A DNA stretch of 64,000 nucleotides from an uncultured Oscillospiraceae bacterium (GTDB lineage: Bacteria > Bacillota > Clostridia > Oscillospirales > Oscillospiraceae), in the NCBI GenBank assembly GCA_934597165.1, contig CAKTQP010000006.1:1-64000 (forward strand), written 5' to 3'. Position 1 is the stretch's first letter. Each line of letters begins with the position of its first letter. Under the pieces are notes generated by a model. It saw only the letters and a program-made list of their open reading frames with translations, did no database searches and was not told where the DNA came from. The translations under genes were made by a program, and so were the position numbers. This document shows positions 1 to 7,481 of this stretch, one piece after another.

Positions 1-101
1 GAAGGAGTGATCGGATAGATGCCAGCCACTTCGGTAAATGCGTAGGAGACCCACGCAGCGGCGTTGTTGGCGTCCATAGACTTCTTCTTTCTCACTACCA
101 T
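1..101 (-). CDS. nifJ: Pyruvate:ferredoxin (flavodoxin) oxidoreductase, N-terminal fragment
   Basis: Only the first 33 codons lie in the window; the gene leaves by the left edge. The visible peptide (MVVRKKKSMDANNAAAW, then YAFTEVAGIYPITPS) matches the start of PFOR/NifJ, whose N-terminal domain I begins with a DGN-AAA motif and the IYPITPS thiamine-domain signature. The enzyme oxidises pyruvate to acetyl-CoA and CO2 while reducing ferredoxin, the standard pyruvate route of anaerobes. The start ATG at 99-101 has an AAGGAGG ribosome site about 8 bases upstream and a good promoter at 178-206. Whether the rest of the gene is intact cannot be seen. Confidence 0.88.
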   Translation of the reverse strand, partial: MVVRKKKSMDANNAAAWVSYAFTEVAGIYPITP

Positions 102-177
102 TGTAGTAACCTCCTTAGTATTATTCCTCATAAATCAATATCGTCAGGATGAAAGGGTAGATATTTGAAGCACCATT

Positions 178-206
178 ATCATACCAGTAGTTTGACCATT
201 TGTAAA
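178..206 (-). promoter_or_regulatory. Promoter of nifJ
   Basis: On the minus strand TTTACA (206-201), a 17-base spacer and TATGAT (183-178) with a TG extended -10 element just upstream. It predicts a 5' UTR of about 70 bases before the nifJ ATG. Position and quality make this a convincing sigma-A promoter. Confidence 0.7.
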
Positions 207-797
207 TACAGAAAATGCGTATCTTTGAAAAATGCTAGAATGTGAAAATAGGAAAAAACTTGAGAAAGATATAGAAAATCTATGAGAAAAAAGAGGTTTC
301 ACAAAGAATAAATACGAATTTCTTTTGACAAACTGTTTGGTAAATGTGTTGCATTAAGTGCCGGAGGGTTGACGTAAAATAAAACATTTTTTTCACAATG
401 TCAATCCCCTATGCAAGCCCCCTCCGGCGATTTTCGCAGGAGAAGGAGAAAAGTCTACAAAAAAAGAATCGCCCGCTCCTGGAAAGTGGTTCATTTCCAC
501 GGAGAATCCCCTGCCGCCGGAAAAATCTCCCCGCAGAACGGGAGCGCTCCGCTGCAAAAGGGACAACCCGGAGCCGAAGTGGGTTTTTCCTGGAAACCTT
601 GACAATCCGTCTGGTTTTTGTTGCAGGATAACAGAATGCAGTACAAAACACCGGGGGCGCGAAAAAACGGGGGTGGTGCCGAAAAAAGTTCCGGGAAAGA
701 TTTGCAGTTTTTGCAGCGGTGTATTGCATTCAAAAGGAGAAAACAGTAAAATGAGGGAGAGAAAAAAAGACAGGAAAGAGAAAAGGAGGGAATCGCC
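207..797. other. Long intergenic stretch between nifJ and yifB
   Basis: About 590 bases without a supported gene. The left part is AT-rich, the right part (400-650) GC-rich. A 9-bp inverted repeat, GCCGGAGGG (360-368) with CCCTCCGGC (420-428), encloses a second one, TTGAC (369-373) with GTCAA (400-404), so a transcript could fold here. TTGACA-like hexamers at 325 and 599 lack good -10 partners at normal spacing. Short open frames on both strands show no recognisable protein. The function of the fold, if any, is unknown. Confidence 0.4.
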
Positions 798-2315
798 GTG
801 GTGTCTGTAGTGCGTTCGCTGGGACTAACTGGCGTAGCAGGATATGAGGTGAAAGTGGAGTGCGACCTGTCCGATGGCCTGCCCATCTTTGACGTGGTGG
901 GTCTGCCGGATACGGCGGTGAAAGAGGCTCGGAACCGGGTGCGCTCAGCGGTCAAAAATGCCGGCTACACCTTCCCCCTAGCCCGCATCACCGTCAACCT
1001 AGCCCCCGCCGACCGGCGCAAAGAGGGCACGGTCTACGACCTGCCCATGCTGGTGGGGCTGCTCCGAGGGAGCGGTCAGATCTTCGGCGACCTGTCCCGT
1101 TGGGGCTTTGTGGGCGAGGTGGCGCTGTCGGGCGAGCTGCGTCCCGTCCGTGGGATGCTGCCCATGGCGTTGGCCGCCCAGCGAGCTGGGATGGAAGGTT
1201 TGTTCGTCCCGGCGGAGAACGCGGCGGAGGCCGCTTTTGCGGATGGACTGCATATTTACCCGGTGAAAAATCTGAACCAGCTGGTCAGCCACCTGAACGG
1301 CCGCCAGGAGATCCAGCCGGCGGAACCGGCTCAGTGGGACATGACCCCAGGCGACCTGCCCGACTTTGCCGACGTGAAGGGTCAGGAGCAGGCCAAACGC
1401 GCCCTGGAGATCGCCGCCGCCGGCGGACACCACGTCCTTATGGTAGGCCCTCCCGGCGCAGGTAAGAGTATGCTGGCCAAACGCCTGCCCTCCATCCTCC
1501 CCGACCTGACCCGACAGGAGGCGTTGGAGGCCACCGAGCTGTGGTCGGTCTGCGGCCTCACCGACAGCGCACACCCTCTGGTCACCAGACGCCCCTTCCG
1601 AGCGCCCCATCACACCATCTCCGCCCGCGCCCTGGCCGGCGGCGGCAGCTTCCCGCGACCCGGTGAGATTTCCTTGGCACACCACGGCGTTCTCTTTTTA
1701 GATGAGTTACCGGAGTTCCAAAAGAGTACCCTAGAAGTCCTCCGCCAGCCCTTGGAGGACGGCCAAGTGCAGATTTCGAGAGTCTCCGGCACCATGACCT
1801 TCCCCAGCCGGTTCATGCTGGTCTGCGCCATGAACCCCTGCAAATGCGGCTGGTACGGCCACCCCGGCGGACGCTGCCAGTGCGGCATCAAGCAGGTGCA
1901 GCGCTACCGCAGCCGCATCTCCGGCCCCTTGCTGGATCGCATCGACATGAAGGTGGAGGTGGCCGCTCTGGACTTTGAGGAGCTGACCCGCCGGAAGCCC
2001 GGCGAACCCTCCGCCGCCATTCGGGAGCGGGTGAACAAGGCCCGTGCCATCCAGAACCAGCGCTATGCCGCCTCCGGCCTGGTGTGCAATGCCCAGATGG
2101 GGCAGGAGGAGCTGCGCACCTACTGCGTCCTGGACGAGGCTGGTACGGCCCTCATGCGCCAGGCCTATGACAAGATGGAGCTGACCGCCCGGAGCTACGA
2201 CCGCATCCTCCGCTTAGCGCGCACCATCGCCGACCTGGCAGGCTCGGAGCACATCGCCCCCAACCATTTGGCGGAGGCGTTGCAGTACCGGACGACCGGG
2301 TATTTGGACGAGTGA
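798..2315 (+). CDS. yifB: YifB/ComM-family Mg-chelatase-like AAA+ ATPase
   Basis: A 505-residue protein of the YifB/ComM family, usual length. The N-terminal ChlI-like domain carries the typical IFDVVGLPDTAVKEARNRVR signature (about residues 29-48). The AAA+ core has Walker A GPPGAGKS (about 216-223) and Walker B VLFLDELPEF (about 297-306). A Cys cluster (CKCGW, CQCGIK) and a C-terminal Mg_chelatase domain follow. In Gammaproteobacteria ComM is a branch-migration helicase that extends recombination during natural transformation; the role in Clostridia is less certain. The GTG at 798 has AAAGGAGGG 8 bases upstream; a second GTG follows directly at 801. It is monocistronic on the evidence here. 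Confidence 0.93.
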   Translation: MVSVVRSLGLTGVAGYEVKVECDLSDGLPIFDVVGLPDTAVKEARNRVRSAVKNAGYTFPLARITVNLAPADRRKEGTVYDLPMLVGLLRGSGQIFGDLSRWGFVGEVALSGELRPVRGMLPMALAAQRAGMEGLFVPAENAAEAAFADGLHIYPVKNLNQLVSHLNGRQEIQPAEPAQWDMTPGDLPDFADVKGQEQAKRALEIAAAGGHHVLMVGPPGAGKSMLAKRLPSILPDLTRQEALEATELWSVCGLTDSAHPLVTRRPFRAPHHTISARALAGGGSFPRPGEISLAHHGVLFLDELPEFQKSTLEVLRQPLEDGQVQISRVSGTMTFPSRFMLVCAMNPCKCGWYGHPGGRCQCGIKQVQRYRSRISGPLLDRIDMKVEVAALDFEELTRRKPGEPSAAIRERVNKARAIQNQRYAASGLVCNAQMGQEELRTYCVLDEAGTALMRQAYDKMELTARSYDRILRLARTIADLAGSEHIAPNHLAEALQYRTTGYLDE

Positions 2316-2346
2316 AACGGGCAGACCGGAGGAGACAAATTCCCCC

Positions 2347-2375
2347 TTGACTTTTGCCGAAAAGATTGGGACAAT
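2347..2375 (+). promoter_or_regulatory. Possible upstream promoter for the MarR gene
   Basis: TTGACT (2347-2352), 17 bases, GACAAT (2370-2375). It lies 175 bases before the MarR gene; a second candidate promoter at 2461 lies closer. Weak -10, so tentative. Confidence 0.4.
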
Positions 2376-2460
2376 AAAAACAGAGTTGGAATACTTCGGA
2401 CAAAATCAAAACAAATCGTGAAGGCGATGTAAATAATTCGTGAATTTCGGAGGCGTCGTA

Positions 2461-2489
2461 TTGACAGAGCACTTTCCCCTTGATTATCC
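2461..2489 (+). promoter_or_regulatory. Promoter of the MarR gene
   Basis: A consensus TTGACA (2461-2466), 17 bases, then TTATCC (2484-2489) with a TG at 2481-2482 forming an extended -10. The dyad at 2499-2516 sits just downstream, where a bound repressor would block the start of transcription. Confidence 0.55.
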
Positions 2490-2498
2490 TGACTTTAT

Positions 2499-2516
2499 TA
2501 GGACTAAAATATCCTA
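2499..2516. promoter_or_regulatory. Candidate MarR operator dyad
   Basis: TAGGA (2499-2503) and TCCTA (2512-2516) form a 5-bp inverted repeat around an 8-base AT-rich centre, about 10-27 bases downstream of the predicted -10. MarR proteins typically bind such short palindromes and repress their own genes. The assignment to the neighbouring regulator is inference. Confidence 0.4.
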
Positions 2517-2549
2517 GACTCCACACCAAGGAAGGAGATCGGCAGAACA

Positions 2550-2978
2550 ATGCAGACAGCCAAGCAAATTTTACACGGATATTTACGCCTCTACCGCAGC
2601 ATTTCCGAGGAATATCGCGGTCAGTTCGGGACGGTGACCCTGACCTTCCCACAGACCTTAGTCCTATCCCTCCTCAGCGCAGAGGGCCCTATGCCCATCA
2701 GCGAGCTGGCCAAGGCCACCGGCAGTGCCAACAGCACCATCTCCGGCGTGTTGGATCGGCTGGAGCAGATGGAACTCATCCAGCGCATCCGTTCGGAAAA
2801 GGATCGCCGGGTGGTCTACGTGGCGCTGGCGCCGCACTATGAAGACGTGCGGGAGGAGATCGAGTCTTCCGTGCTGCGCAAATTCCCGGATCTGATCGGT
2901 CGCATGAGTCCGGAGGAGATCGAGCAGATCCAGACCGGACTGGCAGTGCTGGAAAAGGCGCTGAACCGGCCGGGATAA
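2550..2978 (+). CDS. MarR-family transcriptional regulator
   Basis: A 142-residue winged-helix protein with the MarR layout: an N-terminal dimerisation helix, a helix-turn-helix (ISELAKATGSANSTISGVLD, about 50-69), a wing with the RIRSEKDRRVVYV motif (about 80-92) and a C-terminal dimer helix. MarR proteins are usually ligand-responsive repressors of transport or stress genes. The start ATG has GGAGA about 11 bases upstream. The next gene begins 39 bases after its stop, so the two may be co-transcribed, but the downstream membrane protein gives no clue to the ligand. Confidence 0.88.
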   Translation: MQTAKQILHGYLRLYRSISEEYRGQFGTVTLTFPQTLVLSLLSAEGPMPISELAKATGSANSTISGVLDRLEQMELIQRIRSEKDRRVVYVALAPHYEDVREEIESSVLRKFPDLIGRMSPEEIEQIQTGLAVLEKALNRPG

Positions 2979-3017
2979 CCAGCGGGCGGCAGCGCCCTGA
3001 ACAAAGGCGTGTGAACA

Positions 3018-4175
3018 ATGAGAATGAGAAGAAGAGATCGGTACGGCTACCACACCTATTATGGCGGCGGCGGGCCATCGCCGATCGTAAAAGTGATCGT
3101 CATCGTCTTGGCGGTCATCGTATTGAGCCTGGTGCTGGCCATCGTGGGCCTGCAGCGGTATATGGTCTACACAGACGAGGGCGGAAAGCTGGTGCTTCCC
3201 TGGGCACAGCAGACGTCGGATTCCAGTGAACCGGACAGCAGCGACGGAGCGGCCTCCTCTGCCGAACCGGACGTCAGCAAAGTGGTCACGGAGCCCAAGC
3301 AGGACGACCAGACCAAGGAGCCGGACACCACCGTCCCCGTCACCGGTGACAGCGTGAAGGCAGTCCAGCTGGATCAGAGCGAGCTGCTCCAGGGGGATGC
3401 CAAGACCATCCTGGAGGGCAAGAAGGCGGATGCGGTGGTGCTGGAGATGAAGGCAGCCGACGGCACCCTGCGCTATGTGTCCAACCAGGATCTGGCCAAG
3501 CAGCTGGGACGTTCCGCCGTCAAGAAGGTGGACACCGCCACCGGTCAGCAGGTGGATCAGGCGGCACAGATCGTGCAGCAGCTGAAGGCGCAGAACATCT
3601 ACACCATCGCCTACGTGGACTGCTTCGAAGACCGCGCCATGGGCGGCCAGCAGGACTTGGCCTTTATGACCGAGTACGGCTTCAACTGGATGGGGCCCAA
3701 CAACAACTACGGTTGGGGCAACCCCACCAACCAGAAGGTGCGGGACTACTTAGTGGGCATCGTGGACGAACTGTCCCAGCTGGGCTTTGATGAGATCCTG
3801 CTCTACAACGCCGGCTTCCCCACCGAGGGCAAGATCGACACCATCAAGCAGGATGAGAACTACGACGCCACCAAGTTCGCCCAGATCATCGGCGACTTCT
3901 ACGACCAGGCTGCCCAGGCGGCAGAGCAGGGGGGCGCGAAGCTCTCCGTGGTCACCACAGCGGACACCATCCAGACCGGCAGCGATGCCAAGAGCGGCCA
4001 GACCATGGAGAACCTGAGCAAGCTCAGCCGTGTCTGGCTTACCGACGCTGGGAATAACGACCTGAACGCCCTGGAACAGAAGCTGGCGGAGGCTGGCATG
4101 AAGGAACGTCCTCTGGGCGTGTTCACCAACAATCTGGACGCCGGACAGACCGTCTGTCAGGCCGTTCTGAAATAA
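3018..4175 (+). CDS. Membrane-anchored DUF4015-like putative glycoside hydrolase
   Basis: A 385-residue protein. Residues 1-20 are basic, 22-45 form one transmembrane helix, and a Ser/Glu/Asp/Thr-rich linker follows to about residue 110. The rest looks like a DUF4015-type TIM-barrel: DAVVLEMKAADGTLRYVSN, then TIAYVDCFEDRA, then the strand ELSQLGFDEILLYNAGFP. Related proteins are predicted glycoside hydrolases facing the wall; no activity can be read from the sequence. The ribosome site (AAAGGCG) is weak, so coupling to the MarR gene 39 bases upstream is plausible. A terminator follows at 4190. Confidence 0.68.
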   Translation: MRMRRRDRYGYHTYYGGGGPSPIVKVIVIVLAVIVLSLVLAIVGLQRYMVYTDEGGKLVLPWAQQTSDSSEPDSSDGAASSAEPDVSKVVTEPKQDDQTKEPDTTVPVTGDSVKAVQLDQSELLQGDAKTILEGKKADAVVLEMKAADGTLRYVSNQDLAKQLGRSAVKKVDTATGQQVDQAAQIVQQLKAQNIYTIAYVDCFEDRAMGGQQDLAFMTEYGFNWMGPNNNYGWGNPTNQKVRDYLVGIVDELSQLGFDEILLYNAGFPTEGKIDTIKQDENYDATKFAQIIGDFYDQAAQAAEQGGAKLSVVTTADTIQTGSDAKSGQTMENLSKLSRVWLTDAGNNDLNALEQKLAEAGMKERPLGVFTNNLDAGQTVCQAVLK

Positions 4176-4189
4176 GAACCATAGGAAAG

Positions 4190-4220
4190 ACCACTGATGG
4201 ATGAAAATCAGTGGTTTTTT
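4190..4220 (+). terminator. Rho-independent terminator
   Basis: ACCACTGA (4190-4197) pairs with TCAGTGGT (4208-4215), followed by a T-run. It ends the DUF4015-like gene just before the next promoter. Confidence 0.85.
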
Positions 4221-4223
4221 CTA

Positions 4224-4252
4224 TTGCCACCGGGGAAAAAACTCCGTATAAT
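4224..4252 (+). promoter_or_regulatory. Promoter of the dCMP deaminase gene
   Basis: TTGCCA (4224-4229), 17 bases, perfect TATAAT (4247-4252), starting directly after the preceding terminator and 32 bases before the chosen ATG at 4284. Confidence 0.8.
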
Positions 4253-4283
4253 ATGGAAAAAACAACGAGAGGTGGGTGCCGGA

Positions 4284-4799
4284 ATGGAACCGAAACGAGT
4301 GGATAAGGTCAATTACTATCTGAACATCGCCGACGCAGTGCTGGAACGCTCCACCTGCCTGCGGAGACACTACGGAGCCATCATCGTCCGCAACGACGAG
4401 ATCGTTTCCACCGGCTACAACGGCGCGCCCCGCGGGCGGAAGAACTGCGTGGACTTGGGCCGCTGCACCCGAGAGGAATTGCAGGTGCCCAGCGGACAGC
4501 GCTATGAGCTGTGCCGCAGCGTCCACGCCGAAGCCAACGCCATCATTTCCGCCGCCCGCAGCGACACCTTGGGCGCCACCCTCTACCTGTCCGGTCGGGA
4601 TGCCAAGACCGGACAGCTGTTGGGTGACACCACCTCCTGTTCCATGTGCCGCCGCCTCATCATCAACGCCGGCATCGACCGGGTCATCATCCGCAACAGC
4701 AAGACCGTCTACAGCGTGGTACACGTGGAGGATTGGATCCGGGAGGATGACACCATGCCCGTCGATTGCGGCTGCAACGGCGGCAAAGCAACGGAATAA
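4284..4799 (+). CDS. comEB: Deoxycytidylate (dCMP) deaminase
   Basis: A 171-residue zinc deaminase converting dCMP to dUMP, the entry to dTMP synthesis. The zinc site is visible as HAEANAI (His, catalytic Glu) and CSMC further on. The ATG at 4284 is preferred over an in-frame one 87 bases upstream because the latter lies in the previous terminator, while 4284 has AGAGGTGG 9 bases before it and a promoter in front. MEPKRVDKVNYYLNIA is a normal family start. The symbol comEB is used for the Bacillus homologue; a competence role is not implied. Confidence 0.9.
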   Translation: MEPKRVDKVNYYLNIADAVLERSTCLRRHYGAIIVRNDEIVSTGYNGAPRGRKNCVDLGRCTREELQVPSGQRYELCRSVHAEANAIISAARSDTLGATLYLSGRDAKTGQLLGDTTSCSMCRRLIINAGIDRVIIRNSKTVYSVVHVEDWIREDDTMPVDCGCNGGKATE

Positions 4800-4809
4800 A
4801 GCCAAATCA

Positions 4810-4856
4810 GGCCGTCCATACTAGAGGAAACTCTGGTGGACGGCCGTTTGTTTTTT
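4810..4856 (+). terminator. Long Rho-independent terminator
   Basis: GGCCGTCCA (4810-4818) pairs with TGGACGGCC (4837-4845). An inner stem is capped by a GAAA tetraloop (4827-4830). The sequence then runs GTTTGTTTTTT. It ends the dCMP deaminase gene. Confidence 0.88.
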
Positions 4857-4904
4857 GTGGCCGTCCGCACCGAAATGATTTTGGGGAAAGGATGGCCTTT
4901 TGAG

Positions 4905-7199
4905 ATGAAAGCGGTCATTTTAGCAGGCGGAGCCGGCACCCGGCTCCAGCCCTTGACGACAGAATTGCCCAAACCCATGGTCTCCCTGCTGGGCAGACCG
5001 GTGCTGGAGCATATTTTATTGCTGCTGCGCCGCCACCAGGTCACCGAGGCAGCCGTGACCCTCCACTACCACCCGGAGGCCATCACCGGCTACTTCGGCG
5101 ACGGCAGCGCCTGGGGGATGCACCTGCACTACTTCTATGAGGACACCCCCTTGGGCACCGCAGGCGGGGTGAAAGCCTGCCGGGACTTTCTGGGGCAGGA
5201 GGACTTTTTGGTCATCAGCGGCGATTGCGTCTCCGACTTCGACCTGACCGACTGCTACCGCCTCCACCGTCAGCGCCAGGCAGAGGCGACCCTGCTGCTC
5301 CACCGGGTGGCGGAACCGCTGGAATACGGCCTGGTGCGCACCGACCAGGAAGGACGTGTGCTGGCTTTTGTGGAAAAACCGGGCTGGGGTCAGGTGTTCA
5401 CCGACCAGGTGAACACTGGCATCTACCTGCTCGCCCCCTCCGTCCTAGACCTGGTGCCGGAGGGGGAACCCTTCGACTTCAGCAAGAATCTGTTCCCGGA
5501 ACTTTTGCGGCAGAAACGCGCCCTTTACGGCCAGGTTCCCGCCGGATATTGGCGGGATATGGGCGAGTGCGGCAGTTACCTCCAGACGGTGGAGGACGCA
5601 CTGGAAGGACGGGTGAAGCTGGACATGACCCTGCCCCAGCAATCCACAGGGGTGTGGAGTGCGGAGCCGGTTCCCGACTCGGTGGAGGTGTTGGCACCCT
5701 GCTGGATCGGCGCCGATGTAACCCTCGCCCCATGGAGCAACATCGGCCCCCACACCGTCCTGGAACCTGGCTCCACCGTGGGACGCGGCTGCCGCCTGCG
5801 GCGTACGGTGGTCATGGGCGCGTCTATAGGGGCGGAGAGCCAGGTGGAGGGCGCGATCTTGTGTCCCCACGCCAAGATTGGGGAAGGCTGCTTCCTGTAC
5901 CCTGGCTCCGTGGTGGGTGCAGACGCCTGGCTGGGCGACCACGCTACCCTTCGGCCACAGGTACGCCTCTGGCCTGGCCTGCACATCCAGCCGGGCAGCC
6001 GAGTCACCAGCACCCAGGTGCACGGCCCCGGCCCCGGCAGCCTGCACTTTGACAACTACGGTGTCATCCATGGGGTCATCGGCGGTGACGTAGACACGGA
6101 ACAGGTCATGGACTTAGGCAGCGCCCTGGCCGGTATGGGACAGGTAGCCTTAGGACACTGCGGCGGCGCAGGCGCGGAAGCACTGGCGCTGGCCGCAGCG
6201 GCAGGGGTCACCGCCGCCGGTGGTTGGGTCATCCGTCACGACGGCACCACCCCGGCGGCAGCCAACTGGCTGTGCGACTATTATGGCCTGTCCGGCGGCC
6301 TGTTTTTAGAGCAGAACGGGGAACGGCTGACCCTGTACCCGGTGGCCGCAGGCGGTCAGCCCTTGGAGCGAGAAGCCCAGCGCAAGCTGGAGAATGACCT
6401 CCTCCGCCGAAATTTCCACCGTCCGCCTGCTGCGGAGATGGGTGGCGAGACCCAGCTCACCAGCATCATGGAGAGCTACCTGGCTGCCGCCGTCCAGAGC
6501 GCCGGTGTGGCGGGCAGCTATCCTTGCACCCTGGCAGTGGAACCGGGACAGACCCTCTTGAAACAGGGCTTGCGTTGGCTGGGCTGCCAGCTGGCAGAAC
6601 GGGACGTGGTAGGCGTGCCCGCCATGGCCTTGGCATCTGGGGGGCGGGAGCTGCTCATCTGGACGGAGGACGGCGAACAGCGCTCCCGAGAGGAAGTGCT
6701 GCTGCTGACCTGTGCCGCGCTGCTGGACAGCGGACAGCACAACCTGTACCTGCCGCCGGAAGCACCTGCGGCCATCGAACGGCTAGCCCGTGACCGAGGC
6801 GGGACGGTGCAGCGGATGGAGTCCGGCGCGCCTACCGGCTGCCAACGCAGCCTGCGGGACGGCCTGTTTGCCGCCTGCCAGATCGTGCGCTATGTCCAGC
6901 GCACCGGCGAGACCCTGTCCCAGCTGTTCCGGCGCCTGCCCGGCTGTCAGGTACAGCGAAGAGTGGTGCCTTTGCGCACCAGCCGCAGCGCCGTCATGGG
7001 TGCTATCTCCCGGCAGTACCCGGACGCCCAGCGGATGAAACAGGGGATGCGGCTGGATCTGAAGGACGGTTCCGTGTGGATTGCGCCTGCCAATGACCGG
7101 GAAGCCCTGCGGGTGGTCACCGAGGGCGCACGGGCGGAAACTGCGCTGGAATTGTGCGATTTCATCACAAATGAGGCGGGAAAATGGGACGCCTTATGA
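4905..7199 (+). CDS. Sugar-1-phosphate nucleotidyltransferase fused to a degenerate phosphomannomutase
   Basis: A 764-residue fusion. Residues 1-230 are an NTP-transferase with LAGGAGTRLQPLT, LVISGDCVSDFDL and FVEKPGWG. Residues 245-365 are hexapeptide-type left-handed beta-helix turns. From FDNYGVIHGVIGGD (about 385) onward the frame follows the phosphohexomutase fold to the end. The catalytic Ser loop (normally a TASHNP-type motif) is absent between SGGLFLEQNG and its neighbours, and the phosphate loop RPSGTEP is replaced by IAPANDREALR. The first half probably makes an NDP-sugar (GDP-mannose or dTDP-glucose type cannot be decided); the second half is probably not a working mutase. The ATG at 4905 (MKAVILAGG) is chosen over 4836, which overlaps the terminator. 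Confidence 0.8.
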   Translation: MKAVILAGGAGTRLQPLTTELPKPMVSLLGRPVLEHILLLLRRHQVTEAAVTLHYHPEAITGYFGDGSAWGMHLHYFYEDTPLGTAGGVKACRDFLGQEDFLVISGDCVSDFDLTDCYRLHRQRQAEATLLLHRVAEPLEYGLVRTDQEGRVLAFVEKPGWGQVFTDQVNTGIYLLAPSVLDLVPEGEPFDFSKNLFPELLRQKRALYGQVPAGYWRDMGECGSYLQTVEDALEGRVKLDMTLPQQSTGVWSAEPVPDSVEVLAPCWIGADVTLAPWSNIGPHTVLEPGSTVGRGCRLRRTVVMGASIGAESQVEGAILCPHAKIGEGCFLYPGSVVGADAWLGDHATLRPQVRLWPGLHIQPGSRVTSTQVHGPGPGSLHFDNYGVIHGVIGGDVDTEQVMDLGSALAGMGQVALGHCGGAGAEALALAAAAGVTAAGGWVIRHDGTTPAAANWLCDYYGLSGGLFLEQNGERLTLYPVAAGGQPLEREAQRKLENDLLRRNFHRPPAAEMGGETQLTSIMESYLAAAVQSAGVAGSYPCTLAVEPGQTLLKQGLRWLGCQLAERDVVGVPAMALASGGRELLIWTEDGEQRSREEVLLLTCAALLDSGQHNLYLPPEAPAAIERLARDRGGTVQRMESGAPTGCQRSLRDGLFAACQIVRYVQRTGETLSQLFRRLPGCQVQRRVVPLRTSRSAVMGAISRQYPDAQRMKQGMRLDLKDGSVWIAPANDREALRVVTEGARAETALELCDFITNEAGKWDAL

Positions 7200-7229
7200 A
7201 ATTGTCTGGTATACTCTGGAACTGAAATG

Positions 7230-7238
7230 TGATATAAT
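7230..7238 (+). promoter_or_regulatory. Extended -10 promoter of rnj
   Basis: TGATATAAT (7230-7238) is a perfect extended -10 element. No good -35 lies at 16-18 bases. It implies a 5' UTR of roughly 235 bases before rnj. Confidence 0.6.
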
Positions 7239-7299
7239 ACCCATACTAATGTCTCGGACATGGGCGGTGTCCAGACAAAGCAAACACCCATAGATCAGA

Positions 7300-7435
7300 G
7301 GAGGGACGCCGCTGGCGGACGCATGGGAAAGGATGCGCCCGTCAGATGGGACACCGGAAGGGGTCTGCGCCCAGGCAAGAGGAGCAGGGCTTGCCTGCCG
7401 CAGACCGGAAGCTCCGGTTCCGTTGTGTCTCCTCC
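7300..7435 (+). promoter_or_regulatory. Strongly folded 5' leader of rnj
   Basis: GC-rich leader with nested helices read by eye. GACACCGGAA (7350-7359) pairs with TTCCG and GTGTC (7418-7422 and 7425-7429, two-base bulge). GGTCTGCG (7362-7369) pairs with CGCAGACC (7399-7406), and CAGGCAAG (7372-7379) with CTTGCCTG (7390-7397). A separate hairpin CGCAT/ATGCG lies at 7320-7337, and an alternative GGAGG (7300)/CCTCC (7431) pairing can close the whole unit. There is no T-run, so it is not a simple terminator. It could be a self-regulatory element of the nuclease or an unnamed cis-RNA. No Rfam family was recognised. Confidence 0.55.
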
Positions 7436-7481
7436 CGCTACATAACGTACGGAACGACGCAAAGGAGTGAAAGAAACTGAT

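Noticed and set aside
393..955. Several overlapping open frames on both strands before yifB
   Set aside because: Composition follows the GC-rich DNA, there is no convincing ribosome site or recognisable protein, and they overlap each other and the yifB start.
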